Assembly: GCA_016192985.1 (NCBI GenBank)
Contig: JACPTC010000046.1
Coordinates: forward strand, 1 to 45,783
Reading direction: 5' to 3'
DNA length: 45,783 nucleotides
Source of the DNA: Candidatus Woesearchaeota archaeon
Lineage (GTDB): Archaea; Nanobdellota; Nanobdellia; Woesearchaeales; GW2011-AR4
Position numbers and translations under genes: made by a program. Below the pieces are notes generated by a model, which had not been told where the DNA came from, did not search any database, and saw only the letters and a list, made by a program, of their open reading frames with translations. Below, in pieces: positions 41,567 to 45,783 of the stretch. Numbering within the stretch: the first letter of the stretch is position 1; each line of letters starts with the position of its first letter.

Positions 41567-42837
41567 GATTCAGAAAATCCTTCAAGCTTGCTTTAAATAT
41601 TTTGTTGCACAGCAAACTAAGAAGCTGGCTTACAATAATTGGAATTGTTATAGGGGTGGCTGCAATAGTGGCCATAGTTTCAATTGGCGAAGGAGCACAA
41701 GTTAATGTTCAGGAAAGGCTTAGCGGATTAGGGGCAGATTTAATTACAGTCTCTCCTGGGTTTGAGAGAGCTTCTGGTGGCTTCAGAGGGGGATTTGGCG
41801 GCGGATTTAGAAGCGGTGGCGGAGGTTCTGGTTCATCATCAATAACCACAAGGTCAAAGAATTTAACAAATAAGGATTTGCAGATTATAAAATCAGTTGA
41901 AGGTGTAAGTTTTGTCAATGGGATTGTTTCAGGAAGGGCAGATGTATTTTACCTTGCTGAAAGCGCTACTGTTTCTGTTCAAGGCGTTGATTCGTTGGCA
42001 TGGGGCAATATAATATCAACAGAACTTGAATCTGGAAGATACTTAAATGCTGGAGATACAAATGTAGTTGTGATTGGAAACAGAGTTGCAAAATCAACCT
42101 TCAAGCAGCCATTGGTATTGAACAGAGACATCACAATTGAAGGAAGATTGTTTAAAGTTGTTGGTATTCTAAAAGAATCTGGAGGTTTTGGCGGAGATGA
42201 CAGCAGGATAATTATGCCGATAGAGCAAGCAAGGGACATATTAGAAGATGCTGGGAGGGAAAAATTTGATTCTATTGTGATTAAAGCAAGCGGCACAAAT
42301 TTAGTTGACCAAATTGTAACAGAAATTGACTCAAAGCTTATGATATCAAGGCACGTTACTGCCAGGAATAAGGATTACAGTGTAACCTCATCAAAAGCAA
42401 CTCAGGAAAGATTGCAAGACATAACCCAAACTTTCACAATATTTTTAGGCGCAATAGCTGCCGTCTCTTTGCTTGTCGGGGCTGTCGGCATTGCGAATAC
42501 TATGTTTACGTCAGTCCTTGAAAAAACTAAGGAAATTGGAATTATGAAGGCAATTGGCGCAAGGAATTTTGACATCATGGTTATATTTTTATTAAATTCA
42601 GGTTTGGTCGGATTAGTTGGTGGGTTGGTGGGTATTGGTTTAGGCTCTGCAATTTCTACAGTGCTTCCAAAAATATTGACAGGATTGGGGCCCGGAGGCA
42701 GTGTTAGAACAGTTGTTCCTATCAGCCTTTTAGTTGAAGCGTTATTCCTATCAATCATAATTGGAATGATTGCAGGAGCAATTCCTGCTTATATGGCATC
42801 AAAATTAAAGCCTGTGGATGCTTTGAGGTATGAATAA
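41563..42837 (+). CDS. MacB/FtsX-type ABC permease
   Basis: 424 residues. The first helix (LRSWLTIIGIVIGVAAIVAI) is followed by a large external MacB_PCD domain and three C-terminal helices (about residues 285-310, 335-360 and 385-410) with the TKEIGIMKAIGAR motif. A Gly-rich insertion (about residues 66-95) is a likely flexible loop in the external domain. It couples ATP hydrolysis to work outside the membrane, such as export of peptides or lipoproteins. Substrate unknown. A short hairpin AGTGG/CCACT follows the stop (42848-42863). Confidence 0.92.
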   Translation: MRFRKSFKLALNILLHSKLRSWLTIIGIVIGVAAIVAIVSIGEGAQVNVQERLSGLGADLITVSPGFERASGGFRGGFGGGFRSGGGGSGSSSITTRSKNLTNKDLQIIKSVEGVSFVNGIVSGRADVFYLAESATVSVQGVDSLAWGNIISTELESGRYLNAGDTNVVVIGNRVAKSTFKQPLVLNRDITIEGRLFKVVGILKESGGFGGDDSRIIMPIEQARDILEDAGREKFDSIVIKASGTNLVDQIVTEIDSKLMISRHVTARNKDYSVTSSKATQERLQDITQTFTIFLGAIAAVSLLVGAVGIANTMFTSVLEKTKEIGIMKAIGARNFDIMVIFLLNSGLVGLVGGLVGIGLGSAISTVLPKILTGLGPGGSVRTVVPISLLVEALFLSIIIGMIAGAIPAYMASKLKPVDALRYE

Positions 42838-42907
42838 TCATAAAAAAAGTGGAAAATGCCACTGCGAAAATAAAAACAAATTTATTTAAAGTTAGGCAAT
42901 CTTTTTG

Positions 42908-43747
42908 CTAATACATCCCTTTCTTGAAAAAATTTGTATTTTCAAAATCTGCTTTTGTTTTATTTTCTATTTCCGCAAGCTTTTCTCGGCTTAATGGCCT
43001 AAACTCCTCAACCAATTCTGCATTTTCCTCAATCTCTTTTGGGCTTCTGCAGCCAATTATAGCCAAATCAACGTCTTGGGAAAGAGTATAATACAAGGCT
43101 TCTTTGATTGCTACAGAAGAAAGGGCATGTCCTTGTCCAGCCACTTTCATTGCAATAATGCCCATCCCTTTTTTTCTTGCTTCAGGGATTACTGTTGAGA
43201 TAAAAGGAAGGTAATGTGCATCTCCAGCATTTGCACATAGCAGTACAGTATCAAAATCATATTTCTTTATGGCCGATATCAGAATTTCTGGATCGTGATG
43301 CCCAGTTATTCCTAGAAATTTTACTTTTCCCTGTTTTCTTGCTTCTTTTAAGGCATGTATTGCACCCTCATCTGAAAAAATTTCCTCAATGTCCTGTGTT
43401 GTCCTCAAATCGTGCAGCTGCAATAAATCAAGATAACTTGTCTTGAGCCTTCTTAAAGAATCGTTCAGCAAAAGCATTGTACCTTCATATGTCCGGTCAT
43501 GAGTTTTTGAAGCAAGGAATATCTGCTCTCTTTTTGCTTTTTTCCAAAGATAACTTCCAAGATAGTCCCTGCTCTGCTGGTAAGCAGGTGCTGTATCAAA
43601 ATAGGTAATTCCTACTTCAAGAGCTTTTTCAATTACAGCCTGTGCTTCCTTATGGTAGCTGGTTGACCTAAGAATCCCCTCTCCTCCGAGCCCGAAGATA
43701 GTAACATTCCTTCCTGTTTTGCCTAATATTCTTTTGGTTAATGGCAT
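42908..43747 (-). CDS. Aldo/keto reductase
   Basis: 279 residues of the (beta/alpha)8 AKR family. Catalytic tetrad in place: Asp51 and Tyr56 (FDTAPAYQQS), Lys81 (ASKTHDR), His112 (LQLHDL). NADPH-binding GCRSPKEIEEN near residue 230. It reduces aldehydes, ketones or sugar-like carbonyls; the substrate cannot be told from sequence. A hairpin GGCAT-ATAAAA-ATGCC spans its start codon, and a TATA-like AAATAAATAC lies about 90 nt upstream, giving a leader of roughly 60 nt. Confidence 0.9.
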   Translation of the reverse strand: MPLTKRILGKTGRNVTIFGLGGEGILRSTSYHKEAQAVIEKALEVGITYFDTAPAYQQSRDYLGSYLWKKAKREQIFLASKTHDRTYEGTMLLLNDSLRRLKTSYLDLLQLHDLRTTQDIEEIFSDEGAIHALKEARKQGKVKFLGITGHHDPEILISAIKKYDFDTVLLCANAGDAHYLPFISTVIPEARKKGMGIIAMKVAGQGHALSSVAIKEALYYTLSQDVDLAIIGCRSPKEIEENAELVEEFRPLSREKLAEIENKTKADFENTNFFKKGMY

Positions 43748-43885
43748 TTTTATATGCCCCTGCGGAGCAACAGACCTTAGTTGAGATGCCCACCCTTTTC
43801 CATTTTAGTTTTCTTTTACGCTAAACCTTCAAGTATTTATTTTTTTCGCATTTTCGTCTAATTTTTGTTTAAACGAAAAAGTTAT

Positions 43886-44191
43886 TTACAGCATCAATAA
43901 AATCGGAATTATAGAGCTATTGCCTTTCTCTTTTATTATTTCCTTGATCTTGTCATAGCGGTCCATATTAAGGTAGTATTTCCAACCATGCTCTTTCTTC
44001 TTTTTGCCGCAGATATTCTGTTTAACTAAAGCTTCCAATACAGTCTCGACTTTGTCCAAGTCTTCTTTTGATACTCCAGATTTTAAAACATGAATGTAAA
44101 CAGAGCCTTTACCAAAGCAGTTTTGGTCAAAAAGCTTCTTTACTATTGTCCTGCTTATTCTTATGTATTCGCTCCTCTTTACTTTAGTCAT
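43886..44191 (-). CDS. Small winged-helix-like protein, unknown
   Basis: 101 residues, basic, with SEYIRISRTIVKKLFDQNCF, then VETVLEALVKQNICGKKKKE and HGWKYYLNMDRYDK, arranged like a winged helix. It has a short hydrophobic C-terminus (IIPILLML). A TATA-like GTTTATATAG lies about 25 nt upstream. No family named. It could be a small DNA-binding regulator. Confidence 0.68.
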   Translation of the reverse strand: MTKVKRSEYIRISRTIVKKLFDQNCFGKGSVYIHVLKSGVSKEDLDKVETVLEALVKQNICGKKKKEHGWKYYLNMDRYDKIKEIIKEKGNSSIIPILLML

Positions 44192-44262
44192 AGAAAAAAC
44201 ATGAGTCAGGAGCTATATAAACATATAGTCTAAATTTAGTCCCTTATGAGCCTAAATAGAAA

Positions 44263-44290
44263 CCTTTAAATAGGCATTGATATTTACCAT
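44263..44290 (+). promoter_or_regulatory. Promoter and half-site of HTH gene
   Basis: CTTTAAATAGG (44263-44273) predicts transcription near 44295, 3 nt before the ATG at 44298, fixing that start. ATTTACCAT at 44282-44290 matches the arm of the palindrome at 44681-44698, so the regulator may bind both. Confidence 0.5.
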
Positions 44291-44297
44291 CCTTACA

Positions 44298-44669
44298 ATG
44301 CCAAAATCAGTATTTTTACAGGAGGAGGGAAATACTCCAAAAAACAGGATATGGAGCTTTTTGATAATCCATTCAGAATATGATTACTCAATGAAGGACA
44401 TTGCACGATATTCTAAAGTAGGTTATACTACATTAAAACAGATATGGAAAGAGTTTAAGGAGAAAAAGATAGTAGTGCAGACAAGAGTTGTTGGAAAAGC
44501 AAAGATGTACAGGCTGAATTTGAAAAATCCAGTAGTAAATAAATTTATAGACTATTATTGGGCTGTAGTGGATTCTGTTGTTAGAAGGGAGAATAAGGTT
44601 AAAGAAGAAGAAATCCCGCATCGCGTATCTTTAGATGGCGCAGTCCCTGTTTCTGCAAGACATGTGTAG
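44298..44669 (+). CDS. Winged-helix DNA-binding protein
   Basis: 123 residues. A helix-turn-helix is seen in YDYSMKDIARYSKVGYTTLK, with KEFKEKKIVVQTRVVG and KAKMYRLN as wing. The C-terminal third carries KEEEIPHRVSLDGAVPVSAR. The frame extends to 44277, but that lies in the promoter, so ATG 44298 is used. A shared operator-like sequence stands before this gene and before the next one. Confidence 0.75.
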   Translation: MPKSVFLQEEGNTPKNRIWSFLIIHSEYDYSMKDIARYSKVGYTTLKQIWKEFKEKKIVVQTRVVGKAKMYRLNLKNPVVNKFIDYYWAVVDSVVRRENKVKEEEIPHRVSLDGAVPVSARHV

Positions 44670-44680
44670 GTAGGTTATCT

Positions 44681-44698
44681 ATTTACCATTCGGTAAAT
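44681..44698. promoter_or_regulatory. 18-bp palindromic operator
   Basis: ATTTACC-ATTC-GGTAAAT, a perfect 7-bp inverted repeat with 4-nt spacer, sits directly before the promoter of the HTH-nucleotidyltransferase operon. One arm is repeated at 44282-44290. Confidence 0.65.
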
Positions 44699-44722
44699 TA
44701 TGCCTTTTTGGTAGATTTAAAA

Positions 44723-44740
44723 CCGAAAAGTATATAAATA
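44723..44740 (+). promoter_or_regulatory. Promoter of HTH-nucleotidyltransferase operon
   Basis: CCGAAAAG (44723-44730) plus TATATAAATA (44731-44740); the transcript is expected to start near the ATG at 44755, so it is leaderless. Confidence 0.7.
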
Positions 44741-44754
44741 TCCTTATTTCCTAT

Positions 44755-45381
44755 ATGGAAACAATTATATCCAACATGGAAACAATTACACCTTACCAAA
44801 TGAGGATAGCATTGCTGCTGCTTAAAGATTTCTCTACTATGCACACTATTACTTCAATTGGGAAAAAATTAGGAATGACAAGAAGCGGGATATGGAAAGT
44901 CTTGATGAAACTGAAAAAAGAAAATTACATAACATTGGAAACAACTGAAGAAAAAAGTCTGCTCATCCCAAAACTTAAATTAAGAAATGAATTATTGGAA
45001 AAATATCTTAATTTTGTCCTGAGCAAGGAAGCAAAAGAGCATGAAAGATGGATTTTCAATTTTACGGAAGTTAAAGGGCATGTAAGCTTTTTCATTCTTT
45101 ACGGAAGCGTGTTAAAATCGTATGCGAAAGCCAAAGACATAGATGTTGTTGGCATCATTCCAGACCAAAAAAGCTTTAAAAAGCTTCACGAATCGCTTGA
45201 TAAAATCCAAAAAAGCGAATCTAAGCGCATTCACACAATCAATTTTACCGAATCGGAATTTAGAGAAGAACTCTTAAAACCAAACAAGGCTTTTGTTGAG
45301 GCAGTTAAGAAAGGCGTTGTCCTTTTCGGGCAGGAAGAATTCATAAAATTCATGAAAAAATTGCATGGAGCATCAAAATGA
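44755..45381 (+). CDS. HTH plus minimal nucleotidyltransferase
   Basis: 208 residues. An N-terminal winged helix (MHTITSIGKKLGMTRSGIWK, then VLMKLKKENYI) is joined to a Pol beta-type nucleotidyltransferase with YGSVLKSYAKAKDIDVV: Gly117-Ser118 and the DxD pair Asp128/Asp130 are intact. Such proteins are often antitoxin or regulator modules (MNT-HEPN-like), but the neighbour is a zinc-ribbon protein, not a visible HEPN toxin. Strong leaderless promoter and a palindromic operator lie upstream. Confidence 0.85.
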   Translation: METIISNMETITPYQMRIALLLLKDFSTMHTITSIGKKLGMTRSGIWKVLMKLKKENYITLETTEEKSLLIPKLKLRNELLEKYLNFVLSKEAKEHERWIFNFTEVKGHVSFFILYGSVLKSYAKAKDIDVVGIIPDQKSFKKLHESLDKIQKSESKRIHTINFTESEFREELLKPNKAFVEAVKKGVVLFGQEEFIKFMKKLHGASK

Positions 45382-45783
45382 AATGCAAAAACTGCGGTCA
45401 AAAAATTGGATTTAACAAATTAATGTCACAATTGTGTAGCAATTGCGAACAGACTGAGAAAGCAAGCAAAATTATAACTGATGGCATAAATAAAATAAGG
45501 GATTTAGTAGAGAATGCCAGAGAAAACCCAAAAAATAAAAAAATAATTCATCGGGAATTTGATAATATGGTAAATGGGTTATACTCAACACTATACAGTT
45601 CAGTAATTAATTCTTTAAATATGTCATTTGAGTCCTCAGAAAGTAGGATTTTTCCAGAAGAAATGGCAGCATTTAGGAAAATGATTAAACCATGGAGTAC
45701 ACAGATTAAGGAGTCAGAAAATAGTATACTTAAGGAAGATTATGCAAAATTTAAAATTGAATGGGAAAAATTGAAAAACCAAA
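45378..45783 (+). CDS. Zinc-ribbon protein, 3' end outside window
   Basis: 135 residues are visible and the frame is open to the window end. MKCKNCGQKIGFNKLMSQLC followed by SNCE makes two CxxC knuckles, a rubredoxin-like zinc ribbon; a helical, charged region follows. Its ATG overlaps the stop of the nucleotidyltransferase gene (ATGA), so they are co-translated and likely act together. Function and length are unknown. Confidence 0.8.
   Translation, partial: MKCKNCGQKIGFNKLMSQLCSNCEQTEKASKIITDGINKIRDLVENARENPKNKKIIHREFDNMVNGLYSTLYSSVINSLNMSFESSESRIFPEEMAAFRKMIKPWSTQIKESENSILKEDYAKFKIEWEKLKNQ

Noticed and set aside
1-45783. CRISPR array, rRNA genes, prophage
   Set aside because: No regularly spaced repeats, no rRNA-like conserved stretches and no phage structural genes were found in reading both strands.

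Overview
The window looks like chromosomal DNA from a DPANN archaeon, most like Woesearchaeota/Pacearchaeota. It is AT-rich and compactly coded. It carries archaeal signature genes: both topoisomerase VI subunits, archaeal DnaG, RIO1, a two-KH Dim2/Pno1 protein, archaeal pantoate kinase plus phosphopantothenate synthetase, class III signal peptides, and a PGF-pre-PGF surface protein. Promoters have a recurrent BRE-TATA form (about CCGAAAAG-TTTAAATA). Many start codons sit about 25 nt below the TATA box (leaderless or nearly so), and the others carry a GAGGTGA-type Shine-Dalgarno. I see no rRNA, CRISPR array, insertion sequence or phage genes.

Layout. 1-3686: 3' part of a giant glycoprotein-like surface protein. 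3687-4403: sparse region with a frameshifted small membrane-protein gene. 4404-17212, all on the minus strand: a large type IV pilus-like cluster. In transcription order it has a small secreted Cys protein, a P-loop-less KaiC/FlaH-like protein, a membrane protein, two minor pilins, two large ectodomain proteins (the second with a von Willebrand A domain), a membrane-anchored protein, a winged-helix coiled-coil protein, the secretion ATPase, two TadC/FlaJ-type platform proteins and two paralogous major pilins. An intact KaiC-like ATPase diverges from its head at 17342. 18122-20355: S-adenosylhomocysteine hydrolase and a PfkB kinase, a possible adenosine salvage pair. 20424-25053: a 48-residue acidic protein, a phospholipase D-like lipoprotein, a metallo-beta-lactamase-fold hydrolase, a TrmI-like tRNA methyltransferase, small Cys proteins, an intron-containing tRNA-Arg and a DUF362 protein. 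25061-29139: Top6A, Top6B, KH protein and RIO1. 29140-30918: a Tat-signal HExxH protein flanked by noncoding DNA with structured RNA candidates. 30919-36561: DnaG, a membrane thioredoxin-like protein, a HerA-like ATPase and the two CoA-pathway enzymes. 36532-38918: HAD phosphatase, PadR regulator and a divergent operon (mini-protein, nitroreductase, HExxH protein). 38915-42837: membrane-bound winged-helix regulator and a MacB-type ABC exporter with a surface partner. 42908 to the end: aldo/keto reductase, small winged-helix proteins, a HTH-nucleotidyltransferase and a zinc-ribbon protein cut by the window edge.

Most unusual signals. (1) Two diverged copies (about 21732-21813 and 29299-29386) of one structured element with conserved pairing, one behind a promoter with no ORF. 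(2) A roughly 290-nt multi-hairpin region between a TATA box and dnaG. (3) A tRNA-Arg(UCU) with a 16-nt intron in the D-loop. (4) A pilus cluster with a vWA adhesin-like subunit and one degenerate plus one intact KaiC-like protein. (5) Paired TATCG-N6-CGATA operators between two genes whose products both begin with a Cys-Cys motif. All functional statements are inferred from sequence read by eye; no database search was run.
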